From Sequoia sempervirens (Eukaryota > Streptophyta > Pinopsida > Cupressales > Cupressaceae), in contig VDFB02252616.1 of assembly GCA_007258455.2 (NCBI GenBank), positions 120,440,552 to 120,504,551 on the forward strand: a stretch of 64,000 bases of DNA, read 5' to 3'. The notes beneath the pieces were generated by a model that saw only the letters and a program-made list of their open reading frames with translations, ran no database searches and was not told the DNA's origin. Shown here piece after piece: positions 22,601-35,272 of this stretch. Both the position numbers and the translations under genes were made by a program. Position 1 is the stretch's first letter; the number at the start of each line of letters is the position of its first letter.

Positions 22601-23344
22601 GTTCTTGAACCTCTCCTAGTTCCGCTTCTGGTAGGTGCAAAATTTGACTAAGTATGGAGAGGTACCCTGAAGGAATAAATAATGGTATGAGAAGTAATGC
22701 ATGATGATGATGATGCGCTTTTGTTGTGTGTTTGTTGTTCCAAACGGCCTCAACTTGCAATTTGTCCTCCTTACAAGGCCCGACCCCACTGCCTCCTTCT
22801 AGCCATTTGTGAGCAAACAAGTAATCCTTAAGCCTCCTGTGGAGCAAGCAATGAGGGTCGCCCTTGGCGGACCACCGTCCTCTTTTCGCCATCCCAAACG
22901 GCCGACGCCTAGCACCTCTCCGAAGTGCCTTCCTCGCACCTTGTCAAAAAAACTGAACTTCCAAAAGAAAAAGGGTGTCATCCTCCGAGACCGCAAGCCT
23001 CGCATTGCGAAATGCCGCCTACAAAATTCCTTCTTGCCAGTGTCATTTCAAACAACAAAGCTTGAAACGGCCGAGAGGCCTCCTGCTCCCGCTCCCTTTA
23101 CTTCTGCAAGCCTAAATGACCAAGATAGGCCTCCAAAACATCAAGAGTGATCCAACCCACGTGCTAAAATTGCTCGACCTCGTTAGTGAGCCCCACCTCA
23201 TGGCGAAAACTTAATGCGGGTAGAATCATGCGGGCCGTCGTGCCCTGTTTGCCGATAGTCTTTAAATGCCTCCAAAACGGCTGCCAGCCTAGGGAAGTTT
23301 GCACCCCTGGGCCCGCATTGTCATAACTCCTTCAAACAAGAGGC

Positions 23345-26300
23345 TAATGATGATCTAAAAGAAATCCTTGAATGATGTATTACTCGATCTAACGTTGTTT
23401 TTGCAAGATTTTGCTAACGTCTCTCATGTTTCACACTTGAATATGCTTACTGCCTATTTACTTGCAGCATATATGGAATCAACTGCAGGACCTTCAGAAG
23501 CGTTCGCAGAGAAAGAAAAGGGCAAGAAAGTTTCCAAAGCACCGAGAGGGAAGGAGGACAAGGATCAATTGAAGTACAAGTTTCAAGGAGAGGACCTCAA
23601 GTCAAAGGTCACCACAGACTGGGAGAAGGTCTCAGATACTAACTTGGGGCACATTGACATTGATGAATTCAAACAGAGGGTCATTGTCAACCCTACCACA
23701 GAGAATTCCAAGAAGATTAGAAAAATTGGGTTGGCCAAGGCCGATGGTTTCCCGCCTGCCCTTGTGGCTCTTGAATTAGTAATGGCTTGCAGAGAGGCCT
23801 ACCAAGAAAGCACAAAGAGAATTGTGGATAGGGATGGCAACATACTGGTTGATTTATCCACCAATTCTATTGGGAAAACTTTCCACATCCCCACCTTCGA
23901 TGAAATGGAGGAGACATCCAAGGAATATGTCGAGAGCATGTGGAAAGTCGACCCCCTCAATTGCAAGAAATTGATCAATCAATACTGGCTAAAAGAGAAG
24001 AGGGGCAATGCAAATAAAGTGCCTCAAGAGCACTTCAGAAGTGATTTCTACGAGGATTACCATGACTTGGTAACCCTATTAAGCAGAGTCATGGGTCTCC
24101 CAAATGCAACTTTCTTCGAGGAGTGGATGTTGTATTTCATAGAGGAAATTATCAGAGGAGAGACTAAATTCCATTGGGTAGGAATGATTAGCAAATGCTT
24201 GCATGAGTAGTTTGTAGCTGTAAAGAAGACCTCACAGTTCTATATGACCTCATCCTGGTCTATCTGTTGGCTAGCCGAGCTCAATATAGAGGTCTATTTG
24301 TGGCCCCAAGCTAGACTCCAGGAAGGGAATTGAAGGTCTATGATAGATACCCTTAACTCTAATACAAGAACTTCAAGAAGGACTACTGCAGAGTTAATGA
24401 TGCCTTCTTTGGGCACATCATCAGATTGCTTGGAGGTGACTTCGAAAGGAGGGTCACTCACAGTGCAAATTCCTTCATCCACCAGTTCAGATTCCTTTTC
24501 ATTCAGTTTCCTAAATTCACATACATCAGAACTGAGGGCTTCTCTCAGAGGCCATATAAGCTGCCCCAGTACCCAAATGACCGGTTGGTATTACTTGAAC
24601 TCTCTAGGCAGCTACAGTGTGCACATACCCTCCTGAGCAACATGCATAGGTTGGGAATTACATATCCTCTTACCTTTGGCCAAGGAATGTATGCACTTCC
24701 TGCATCCCAGTGTGCGAAATATTCTGGAAAATAAATCATTGAATACAACCTAGAGCTCCACACTACCCGGCCATGGATGGATCCATATAACAAGTTAAAA
24801 AAGATGGTTGGGACAAAATATGCCCATTTGCATAATGTTGAGGACTTTTGGGCAAATTGTAAAGACAATAAGGAGGTATGGATGAGGCACTACATGTGCA
24901 TGACGATGTATTTTCTTAAAACGATCAACTTCTTCCCAATGTCGGGCCAATTTGTGGAGGATGAAAACATGATGATAGACCCAAGATACAATGCCATCGC
25001 CAACCTATCGCTACCCCTGATTGACTAGAACGAGGAAGAGGTTAATAACCTCGATATCTTGATGAATCCCATAGAGGCGAGAACAAAACAATGGATTGAT
25101 GGACAAGTAGCTCAACTTAAACGCCAGGGTGTAACTTTGACATATGGAGAGCTCAAAGGCAATACCGATAGTGGAACTGTTGTTGCTGCCCCATCTAGGG
25201 AAACCTCAAAGTCCCCTCCTACTACCAGATCAAACAAGAGAGAAGAGGTGGCAGAATGCCAACCAAAGCACAAGGTTTATTCCAGGAAGGCATACGAAGG
25301 GGAGCCTTCTAAGAAGGCCAAGAGATCTAGTGGTTTTACAGAAATGTCCACCATTCAAGAGGACCCACTCTGTGAGGGAGAGGAAGGAGAGGCCGAGCAG
25401 CCAAAGTCCCAACCTGCTACCTCTACTCTCGCTGCCACCATTGCTCCACCTGCTACTCAAGAAATGCTTGCCTCTTCTCTGCATGCGGTGGGCATTTCAG
25501 TTCACCTTGCTTCCACCTCGCCTACTACACCAATCTTGGTGGTAGATTCTTCCTCCGCTACCACTTCTCCCCTCTCTTCCGCCTTCGTGTCTCCATCAAC
25601 AACCCTTCCATTGGCCACTGCAACAATGAAAATGCCTACCCTCTCGCTCCCAGAAGCCTTTGCTTGGCATATGCAGAGCATACCAACGAAGCTTTTTGGA
25701 GTATTAATGAATCTTGAAGTGCAGGCTGCCCTAGCACAAGCTATTGTTAGCCTCCCTGTTCCTACTCCTCCGACTGAGCCACCCAAGATGGAGACAACCA
25801 TACGGATTTCTGAGGAGTTGGAGAGACAAGAAAGGGAAGCAACTAAAGAAATAGAATAGGAAACTGATGACTACCACAAGCACCCTAAGCATCAACATCT
25901 AGTTATTGACGAAGTAGTTCATGAAGAAGAGGAATCATAATCCTTTGAGGAAGATGTCGAGGATCCCGACTCAAAATATATTGTGGAAACCTTTGATCAA
26001 GAGCTTGAGGAGGAGTTGGCCCAGCAACTCAAAGATGTTGGTGAGGAGATTGAAAAATAGCCCTCTGAAGAGAAGAAGGAAACAAACGAAGAGATGGAGG
26101 TAACCACAAAACCTCCAACCGGGGAACAAGGTAAAAGCCCTGAACATGAGAGGGAAATGCCTCCTTCAGGAGAAGAAGAGTAAAAGGAAGAAGGAAAGAA
26201 AGAAGAGGACAAGCCTGAAGAAGAGGCTGAAACAAGAAAGAGCCCAGAGGCGAAGCATCATGAAGAACATGGGCTGGAAGAAGAAGAAAGGAGATCTGAA

Positions 26301-26408
26301 GGGGAAGATAGCCCCAAAGAACACATGGCCACCACTGAATCTCCAAAGAAAGAAGTTGTATTTATTCTAGATTCATATGAAGAAGAGGAAGAAAAGACTG
26401 GACAAAAG
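23345..26408 (+). pseudogene. LTR-borne ORF of element E, copy 2, N-terminal part
   Basis: This is the best-preserved copy of the LTR protein. A 280-codon run (23368-24210) is open, with the first ATG in frame at 23440. It includes KEKGKKVSKAPRGKEDKDQ, LGHIDIDEFKQRVIVNPTT, GKTFHIPTFDEMEETSKEY, a Trp/Tyr-rich stretch with VPQEHFRSDFYEDYHDLV and FFEEWMLYFIEEIIRGETKF. After a TAG at 24208 the same protein continues with changes of frame: GGDFERRVTHSANSF (24429 on), HLHNVEDFWANCKDN (24825 on), then 25059-25859, a Ser/Thr/Pro-rich linker into a Glu-rich tail. Stops at 25028, 25857, 25939, 26059 and 26180 mark decay. It ends where F is inserted. No enzymatic motif was recognised. Confidence 0.75.
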
Positions 26409-29400
26409 TGTTACACCCCTAACTTTAACTATGTTTTACTTTTTACTTTGAAGTAATTAGTAGATGATTATGCATGTTCAATGATTTGAAGTTTAGTTAA
26501 AATGGCTAGAAAAATCAATGTTTTCATGAGTCATGTTTATTTGACTAAAATTTGACATGTGCTTAAAAGTTGTCAAGATGTGATGATCTCATGAGGATTA
26601 TGAAAATGATTATTAATACACTAATATTTAGTTAGTGATGGAAAATTGCATTCAGGAAATAGGATTCCGCCCTCCGAGAAAGGGAGGGAGAGCATCTTTG
26701 GAGAGAAGGGTATAGATACAAGGAAAATAATAAGTTGTCACCATCTTAGGTCTTGGGTTGGTGCAAATTGGTGAACCTGGTTGAGTCGGGTAAGTGATAC
26801 TCAACCCTTTTTGGTCTAAGTAAATTTCTCGACTCGACAAGTTGTCGATGTTGTTTTAAAATCTATTTCAAGTTGTTTAACGTCAACCTAGTCGTTTTGG
26901 GGATAGTGACATCGTCAAGGTTGTACATTAGTTGTTTTGCAGCCGAGACAACTTGTTGTTGAACATGTCGCTTCTTATTTCATAATCGAGTTATATTGTG
27001 ACCTCAATAGCATGCTTTTAAATACATGTTAATGGAAAAATGACCTTGTGGTGTGAAACGATAGAAAAGGTGGGTAGTGCCACTATAATGGCATAGTATG
27101 CTTTAGACCCCACTCCATGTTTTGCCATCATATAATGGCTAAGAGGCTTATTAATGTTTGATGACTATTCAAGTTGTAACTCAAGTGGTAAGCTCGACTC
27201 TTTTGAAGAGGAGCTCAGTTAGTTTTAAAGTTGGAGTTTATAGTAAAGCTTTCTCTAAGCTAAACCCTAGGAGGTTATAAGGAAATGCCACGAAGGCGAC
27301 ATAAGTTTCTATCATTTTGAAATTCAAGGAAGATCCTCATCGAATTCATGGCTTGCCATAAAGACGTAACCTCTCTAACCACTTCAAGAACTAGTTTCTA
27401 TAACCGTCTTTATATAAGTTTTTATAACTAATTCTTGCGAGCATTTTGCGGGGAATGGAGGAGACCATGATGGGAATGATAGCTAAACCTGTCATGTTAA
27501 TGAGAAAATGGTTTTTCTCTATCGACCTCTAGGTATATCAATTCTTATATTTGATTCTTGCGGATCCATCTTGGAAGATGGGGGGAAGAAATCAGTAACC
27601 GTTGGGAACACTAATAGAAAATGGAAGGTCAAAGACAGGAGGGTAGTTTTGTTAACGACGGAAATATTTAGAGCCATAAGAGAAGAGCGAGCTAGTTCTT
27701 ATGAGGGGAAAGAATCTGGTCATCGTAGAAAGGTGGTCGCCAAGCGAGCAAGAAAGAAAGTTCATGTCTTAGGAAGAATCCTTCAATAAAACCATACTGC
27801 ACAAGTTATGAGCAAGAGAAGATATGAGGAGCAACTGAAATTGAGAACATATCTAGAAGTTGGGCGTGAGCTCGCCGATATTACAAGTTAAGTGATTTCT
27901 ATATTTCCTTGTTGATTTTGTTTAAGAAATACTTCGTTGGAATCTTCAAAATGTTCTTGTAACACGAATAATGAGAAGAATAGATGTCTCTTTGCACGTA
28001 AATCATACTGTGATTATTGTAAGGAAAGGAAGTGGATATATATATCTGTATGTCACAAATGTTTATGAACCACCCAAAACCAGATAGGTTGTACATATTA
28101 TATCCGTGATGGTAGGCCAAGAAAAGTCCGCAAAATTCTCTATCGTGCAGGAAAATCCATGGGTTGTGGAGTGGGAAGCCTTTTAAAAGGCTATATCATC
28201 ATTTCGAATAGTGGCAGGAGAAACGAAGCAGTTGGAGAGTAACCTTGACTTTTAGGGAAAACTTAGAACGGTGTTTTATGACATAAAGTGATTTAGTGGT
28301 GAGTCCTCGGGATAGCGAGAAAGGGACCAAATTAAGCCTTGTTGTCTCTTGTTGTGCACATATGTGTAAGAGCATTGGACCAAGTAGTATTCTCACGCAA
28401 ATTTTATGCATGGTAAATCCTTCCAAATAGCATGCAGGCAGTGATTGGATAGGTACTCTACCTTGCCGGAAAATAGACTAGAACCGAGACAAAGTTAAGT
28501 AAAATACAATGAACCTAATTTTAGTAAAGGTTTCTTACCTTGATCTATTGATCTAAAACATGTAGTAGACTGGAAATTAAAGCTCTCTTTCCCTAAATAT
28601 GTTAAGCTTCTAATGAAATTAAGTGTGGGAATATATGCTACGAGTATAGTCTACCCCTATAAGGGAGGATCATGTGTTAGGATACTTTGGAAGTTACATG
28701 TTTTACTACTGAGGATCCATGAAGACCATTTATGATACTAGGATATTTTAATTATTGGCTTCATCAACACAATTTTGTTTGAGACAAAGTTACTGCTCTA
28801 AATATATTATGAGCACATTATGGAAATGTCTTTTTATGGGAAGGAATTGATTCGCATTGGAGAGATAGTGTTGTTACGTGAATGATCCTAAGCCAAACCT
28901 GTGGTATTAGGTGTTTTCAAAGAAAAGAAAACTGGTTGACCTTATGATAAGCATCTTCTTCTTGTGTTAAACCCTTTTGAGGACAAATATGCTTGGAGAC
29001 AGTTTCAACTTCTCCTTTATTCAAGATTGAGACTTTTGACCAACTCAACGGTATAGATATAACATGAGATGGAAAGTATGGACCTTATTATATAAGAATG
29101 ATAGAACGTATTTTAGTGCTAAGTGCACAAAAGAATTTCGTTGTTCCAATACTCGGCATCAATGTTGTAACCAACGTTGAGAGGGGGATGTTGGGAGATT
29201 GAAACTCAACCCGCATGACTATTTTATTTATGATTGTCATTATAGGTATATTTGACATTTTCATATAAAGAATGATAGTCATATGAGTTTATAACCTATC
29301 CTTATTCGAATGTGAGTAACCTTGAATATACTAGGAAGTCGAAAGTAATTTTTATCTTTTACGAAGCTAAGTTAGTAAAGTTTAAAGATTGAACTTAGAC

Positions 29401-30444
29401 AAGTACTAGTTATGAGAAATAATGGTGCTCATTAAGGTATATATATCAATGGGTATATTCCTCGAATATTATGCTTATTCAAGTTACATGAAATGTGAAT
29501 TTGAGAAATTCCAAGTGGTCTACGAAAGACTAGAAGCATTTTACTCTTATGTTTTACTATTTTTTGGAAAAACAAGGATGTTTGATATTTCCATGTATTG
29601 GGTTAGAGAAGCTAAATCTTAGTATTGAATCTTGAGAGTAAGTGACAGGAAGTCATAAACCCTAGATATTGGAAGAATGCAATAAGGGACTTTAAAAAGG
29701 TTTGAAATACCTAAATCTTTATATTATATGTATATCCTAGATTAAGGATTGGTTTCTAAGTCGGATTGGCTTGAATGGATTTTCAGTACAATCTAGTTGT
29801 GTCAAGAGTACCTAACAAAGTAAGAAAACTATAGGATGAGACAACTTCTAAGATGAGTTAGAGGTGTGTGTCTAGAGGGCACGACCAATCAGAATGATCA
29901 TACTTAGCTAGAAGGGATCTAGAGTTGTTTGGTCGATTGAGTTTTGTAGGACACATCACTAGGACTCAAATGGTGAAACTTGACAGTTCCTCATATCTAT
30001 ATCCTTCGTGAAGGGCCGGGGCACTACCAGCGAGGAAGTGTGTGGGGGACTACTTGAGTCCGTGGTTGGAGGAAAAACACTCGGATGATGATCTCCCTCT
30101 GTAGTAGAAGACTCACCAAGACTTGTGAAGATAGAGATCAACATTCCAGATGCAGTGAACTCCATGTTCTGGGTTACGATAGTCAAAACCTTGAGGTAAA
30201 ACTATTCTTTATGCTAAGTGTATCTTATGTGATATGAATGAATATTGTAAGGAATTATCTTGATTCTAGTTATGATTACATGTGACTTTAAGTTTGAATT
30301 TATCTGGAAAGTTATACTTTATCCTTGTGCTTATGCAATGATTTAAAAAATAAAAAATAAAAAATCTCTCTCATGTTTACTAAGTTAATTTACCTTCTAG
30401 TAAATTCTTAAGTTTACTTGTGTATTAAGAGGATAGTTGTTACA
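26409..30444 (+). mobile_element. Solo LTR F inside E LTR2
   Basis: A 4,036-bp insertion, TGTTACACCCC...GATAGTTGTTACA, flanked by a perfect 5-bp duplication AAAAG (26404-26408 and 30445-30449). LTR1 has the undisturbed target at about 7485 (CAAAAGGCTC). I find no primer site, direct terminal repeat pair or pol similarity inside, so a very long solo LTR is the best reading. A TATATAAG box at about 27411 could be its promoter. Longer frames within (27508-27789, 30186-29959 on the minus strand) have no recognisable product. Confidence 0.8.
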
Positions 30445-30449
30445 AAAAG

Positions 30450-31706
30450 GCTCCGGGTAGCAAGGAAATGGAAATTCAGCATACTCAAGAAGAAGGTGAT
30501 CGCGAATCACTAAGAGAAGGGTCCCAGATGCCTGAATGGCTGGAAAAGCAATTGCAAAAGAAGACTCCCACCCTTATGGATCCAAAAAAGAGGTTAGAAG
30601 TCATCTTGGCTTGAGTGCAGATAAGCACAAAGAAGGAAAAGAAACTGAAGATTAGATCCCATATAACAATGGAGGCCTCGGGATCAAGGACTGTGCAGAT
30701 AGCTACTCTGGTGGTGGAAGGAGGAGTCAACTATAATATCTCCAGCATTGACTTAGGAACGACTACCAGGGAGCAGAAAATTGATCATCTCCAGGGGTCC
30801 GTTGCTACTATCGTGCACCAAATGCATAAGGACAAGTCCTCTAAGGAGGAGTTAAAAGCACAAGTGGCAGATTTAACAACTTACATTCAACAATGATCAT
30901 CCATCGAAGAGCTGCCCACCATGTCATCAATGTCACCACAACTATTGTCCACGAACCACATCAACAAGCTTGAAAGGAGAAAGAACTGGACAAAGGCCAC
31001 AGAGGATTGGTTCCAGCGAGTCCTCTATAACAAAAATATGGGCATCAGTTGCATTGCCAGGACAACAAATAGGTTCCTAGAGGTGCAAAAACAACTTGAG
31101 AGCACAAAGAAATTTTGCACCAACTTCCCAGAGCTGTATAGAATTACGTACCCCAAACTTGAGGCTATCCTCAAGATACTTGAAAAATCTTGGGAAAAAG
31201 AGCTTGCCTTGGCAAAGGATGATCACTAGCTCGTGGAAACATGGAAGTTAGTCCTCGATCACAGAAGAGAAATATTGGAACGGGTGCTCCATGAAGTGGA
31301 GCTTGATATTGATTGGGCCAAGGAAATCAGGACGGTCTATGAGGAGTACTTAAAGCTAATGACATATTTTGACATGCCCTCCATTGAGTTGGATCCAGAG
31401 AAAATAAAGCCACACTTTCATAAGAAGATGGAAAATGGAGCCATCAATGCCCTCACGCCGGACTTTATGGATTTTGTTGCTCGAGCCTTCGCTCAGTCTG
31501 AGCAAGTGATAAAGAATACGCAAAAGTGTGACAAGGATTGGGATGTGATTACCGGCAGGTCCAAGAAGTTGAACTTCCAAGTGCTTCAATCCGATATAAT
31601 GGAATGGAACAAGCTCCAGGAATTCGTCGATAAGTTCGTGGAACATGCTATTGTGAAGAAACATGAAGGAAATCTGGTTATTGATGATGAGTTCCTTGCA
31701 AAGTAG
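30450..31706 (+). pseudogene. LTR-borne ORF of element E, copy 2, C-terminal part
   Basis: Continuation of the LTR protein after F. Open pieces are 30615-30896, 30921-31229 and 31233-31706, separated by TGA/TAG or frame changes. It includes MPEWLEKQLQKKTPTLMDP, the helical KIDHLQGSVATIVHQMHKD, HINKLERRKNWTKATEDWF, FPELYRITYPKLEAILKIL, KPHFHKKMENGAINALTP and EGNLVIDDEFLAK, ending at the same codon position as copy 1 (stop at 31704). The many charged, helical segments suggest a structural or nucleic-acid-binding protein, but function is unknown. Confidence 0.75.
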
Positions 31707-31813
31707 CTGCAACAAAAGGGGCAGACAAAGATGTAGGTGAAACCCTAGTTTGTAGTGAGTCTTGGCCACACAATGAGATTGAATCTTGGCCATTCATTTT
31801 TCTTTTTGGACAC

Positions 31814-31821
31814 TATAAATA
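31814..31821 (+). promoter_or_regulatory. Downstream TATA box of element E LTR2
   Basis: TATAAATA in GGACACTATAAATAGGGGG, identical in core context to 8947-8954. Confidence 0.6.
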
Positions 31822-32705
31822 GGGGGTCTCTCATTTTCAAGAGAGTTGAGTTGTTGTAAAGACATGCTGCTGGAATTTTCATAGAAATTCATTGATTTTG
31901 GTGGATTCTTGAGTTCCATTTTATGTTACATGATTCTCCTCATAAATAGTGAATTTGATTAGATTTACTTTGTTGTTCTATGAGTTTTACATGCTTTTGG
32001 TAGATTAGTTAATGTTGTTCATTGGTATTGAAGAATTATGTTGTGTTGATGCCCTTCCTTGTCCATGCTTTTTGTTGTTTGTTGATGATAAATAGCAGTG
32101 TAAAGCTAGTTTGGACATGAATTGAATGTTGCACTTAAATTCTATCTTTTATTCATGCTTTATGGTGAATGAATGGTTGAAAATCTGTAGACCTTAGAAG
32201 ATTGCATTAGTTTCATGAGACTGTGAGTTGATTTGGTTAAGTGGAACTCAGTTTTAGGAAGGTTGTCCACTGTAGAGTCCTCCATTATCACTATTCATTG
32301 GTAGTTTCAGGTCTACGAACTTACTCTCTTCCCTGGCCTTTTGAATTTTCTTTTAAATGGTAACTTTAAGCAAAGTTCATTGCACAATGTAAAGCCAAAT
32401 CTGATGACAAATTTGGAGTTCTAGAGTGTTGTTTTGAACTTGCAACAATTGCGCTTCGACTCCCATACCTTAAGAACTCCATTTGAAGGACTGATTCCCC
32501 TACAACTTAACTTACGTAAGGTTTCCCTATGATTAACAACAAGATCACATTGAACCCATTGAGATATTCCAAGCAAGTCATGACCTGACACCCGAGAGAC
32601 CTTGAGGTAATTTTCAGCAACTTGTTGGAGATTGCCTTTCAAGAGAGGTAGTGCGCTTATGCATTTCCTGTGTTGAGAAGTGCTTAAACACCCATCAACA
32701 GTAAC

Positions 32706-34140
32706 AAAGTCAAACTACCTACAACTACTCTCAAACAGAGATCACCTACTCATGCTTGGTGAGATCTATTATGATGCGCTTAAGGGGAAAGAAAGGGAGG
32801 TGGGTAAGCTTACTTATGAGCTTACTGTCATTGAGGATTCCTTGAAGAGCACTCAAATGGCCCTTTGAGAATCAGATATTCAGATTGATGAGCTTTGTGA
32901 AGAAATAAGCTTGGTTCAATCTTCATCATTTGCAGTAGGTGATCAATTTTCTATGACTGTTATGACACCTACAAAAGGTAGTGGCACTCATGGTTTGAGG
33001 GGAGAAACCCTAACGGTGGTCGAGCACAAGGAGGTTCAGGTTTGCATCAGCTTAAGGAGATGAATGATTCTAACATTCTTAAGTTTTCACACAGCTTGCA
33101 CCCTAGTGACCATGAGTCACCTTTGAGGGAGAGCTAATTCAAGGCTTAGGATTCACATCATCCATTGTGGGATGGAGTGCTTCCATCTTTGGAAGATGGA
33201 ATTGGAATTTACGAGTCTCTGCTTTTGTAACTTTCAGATGGTGGTATACAGGGACAAGGATCAGAGTTTCATCATGTAGACGTCTCCTAGGTAGAGAGTG
33301 CAACTTTTGTGCCTCAGGGTTTTCCGATGGGGCACATACCCATGTGCGACATACACTTGGGAAGACGGGGACACAGGGGAGTTGTGCTTTTAGTGAGAAT
33401 GATAGAATTGATAGACCAACCCACAGTGATGGAGTTTTACTCCATGTTTTGGTGGGAGATGACTATCCTACTCCATGGGACGAGGATTTCAATCATAATG
33501 TTTGGAGGACAACAGTTGAACATGATCTTGGAGGAGAGTTGCATCATCCCCTTGTCATGGGGGCAGCATAGGGATGACACTCCATCACCCTATGACCTTG
33601 GCACAATCATTTGCATCCCCATGAGTTGATCTTTCAGTCTTGAGGGTGTTGATATGTCCCATATCAACAACCTAAGAGGAGTTACACCTTTTTCGACACC
33701 TATGAGGGGTAGTCATCACATCCATGGGAGGTTTGTAGAGATTGGAGTGAGGTGCTATGATGTTGGCACTTCGAGTTACCTCCATCTTCTCATGTTTGAT
33801 GGATGTGCGGGTCTGATGTGTTGGGATCTAGGTGGTGCTAGGTTTGGCACATCAGATCAACTAGATCCCCATGAGTTGCTTCACCACTCTCAGCATGGTG
33901 AAGAAAATATCAAAGTAGCACAATGGAAGTCAACAGGTCTTGAGTATGGAAGACTTCCAATTGGGATGAGGGATCCAGGATTCACTACGCTTGGCATAAT
34001 GCTTCATTTTCAGAGAGACTTACAAAGCTGGCAAGTTTAGCTCTATCATTATCCAATGAATGCAATGGAGTTTTGGTAGAGCATTCAACAAACTGATTTC
34101 GGATCTCGACATTCAAGTGACAGGCCAGGGTATCCAGGTG
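32706..34140 (+). pseudogene. Element D cargo ORF, 3' part (broken)
   Basis: Resumes the frame cut at 1977. It opens with KSNYLQLLSNRDHLLMLGE and YYDALKGKEREVGKLTYEL (about 32707-32830), matching KSYYLHFLVDRDHLFKLGE in element A and KSDYLHLLSDRDHAIKFAE in element B. After a stop at 32866 come decayed segments. At about 33880-33930 HHSQHGEENIKVAQWKSTG resembles HHPYEDLGNMIIRVAQWSS in element A (about 39430). No reverse transcriptase or integrase is present between the two LTRs of D, whose own interior is only about 2.7 kb. Confidence 0.65.
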
Positions 34141-34179
34141 AGAATTGCTTGGGGACAAACAATCTTGGGGAGGGAAAAC
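34141..34179 (+). other. Element D integrase-tail relic and polypurine tract
   Basis: AGAATTGCTTGGGGACAAAC is followed by a G/A-rich run directly before the 3' LTR. It reads as LGDKQSWGG, a worn form of the LEDKQ..GG end of conifer-type chromovirus integrases. The purine run GGGGAGGGAAAAC is the likely plus-strand primer tract. Confidence 0.6.
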
Positions 34180-35272
34180 TGTAATGTCCCCTTTTTCCTT
34201 GGCAGTTGATAGATGCAGTGGTTAGCCTATCACTTGGCCCACATAGGCTAACATGGTGTTTAGGGGGCCCTTTGAAGGCATTGCAGACTTGTTCAGTCTG
34301 ACCTTTTTGAGCTTAATCAGTGTTTTTCCCAGTGTAGTGTTTACTAGGGAGTTTGCAGAAGCTATTTGGTCATTTTAAACATACTATTTATAGTAAATCA
34401 TTGGTATGGTCAGTTGACAGAGTTACTATTTTGGGCATGATGGGATATTTATATCTTGGAGACATTTTGGTTCAATGGTCCTATGTATTTAATTTTAATA
34501 ACGTTACTTATAAAGTTAATCTAAATTAATTAACTTCATACATTATTATAATATATTAAAGGACTATTAAAAGTGGGATATACATGTTTTTAAAGTGCAC
34601 TTTATAATATAAAGTTAAGTGCAAATTAAAAAGGGAGTTATAAGGCGAGGAAAAAGTAAATTAAATAAATATAACTCAAATGCAAATTAGGGCGTGGGAC
34701 TTATAAAAGACACTTGGAGCTCATTTGTACATTCATTGATTATGGAGAAGATTATTTCGATAACGGTTTTTTCAAGAGACTGGAGTGGAAACACTTAGCT
34801 TTTCGATGACGAAATCCCTCAAGAAGAATAGCTTAATGCAGGAGTGAAAAATCTCCCAAGCCAACTTGTAGACAACTTCATTAAGAGGTTGTGCTTGTGC
34901 TTCAATGGATTTAAGAAGAGCTTCAATATTTGGGGTTTGTAATTGATTATCATTATAGGGTAATGAAATTTGTAGACTTGTGAAGGATTTCCAGAGTATT
35001 CTCACTTGTATGAAGTTGCTAGGAGACATGGCGCTAGGTTTGCTAATTGATTATTGACTGCAAAAAAGTTTAGATTGGGCACTAGGGTTTGTTGAATGTT
35101 CATTGTTTAATGCCACTCAAGAATTTGTGGCGTTTCTTTTTGGCATCAACATTGTACAACAAATAGGTTAGTGACTTCCCTCTGTGGTGTGTGAATGGGA
35201 AGGGTTTGCTAAGCCAATAAAAATCATGGACATCAACTCACTGGTTGGGTGTGATTCTTCCTGGGCAGTTCG
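34180..35272 (+). mobile_element. Element D 3' LTR, left segment
   Basis: The LTR starts TGTAATGTCCCCTTTTT and runs until element A inserts after GTTCG (35268-35272). The remainder is at 41206-41904. Together the parts give about 1,792 bases. A palindromic ACTATTTATAGT motif lies at about 34382. No gene; the minus-strand frame 34772-35029 is not supported elsewhere. Confidence 0.85.

Larger units (their letters stand above)
1978..32700 (+). mobile_element. Element E: giant Ty3/gypsy LTR retrotransposon
   Basis: A 30.7-kb insertion bounded by a perfect 5-bp duplication GTAAC (1973-1977 and 32701-32705) and by TGTTGTGCC...CATCAACA termini. Its order is LTR1 (1978-9833), primer site, gag, protease, archaeal-type RNase H, reverse transcriptase, RNase H, integrase, non-coding tail, then LTR2 (20902-32700). 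Two later insertions, G (10917-14069) and F (26409-30444), account for about 7.2 kb, leaving about 23.5 kb of original element. All pol genes carry stops, so it is defective. The second RNase H and the size point to the Tat/Ogre side of Ty3/gypsy; lineage assignment by eye is tentative. It interrupts the cargo frame of element D. Confidence 0.9.
20902..32700 (+). mobile_element. Element E 3' LTR, interrupted by F
   Basis: This second copy of the giant LTR starts TGTTGTGCCTATAACAC and ends CACCCATCAACA. Removing F (26409-30444) and one 5-bp duplication leaves about 7,758 bases, against 7,856 for LTR1. It carries the same features in the same order: TATA box (21416), imperfect tandem repeats (about 22247-22600), GAT-repeat (about 22701), long reading frame (about 23345-31706 without F), second TATA (31814), terminal section. 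It diverges from LTR1 by many substitutions and small indels throughout. Confidence 0.9.

Noticed and set aside
26409..30444. F as a DNA transposon
   Set aside because: Termini TGTTACA...TGTTACA could suggest other classes, but the 5-bp duplication and TG...CA ends fit an LTR; no transposase-like frame is present.
33167..34040. Frames of 106-134 codons near the end of element D considered as a separate gene
   Set aside because: They overlap in different frames and the region shares the VAQW-S block with element A, so it is better read as decayed D cargo sequence.
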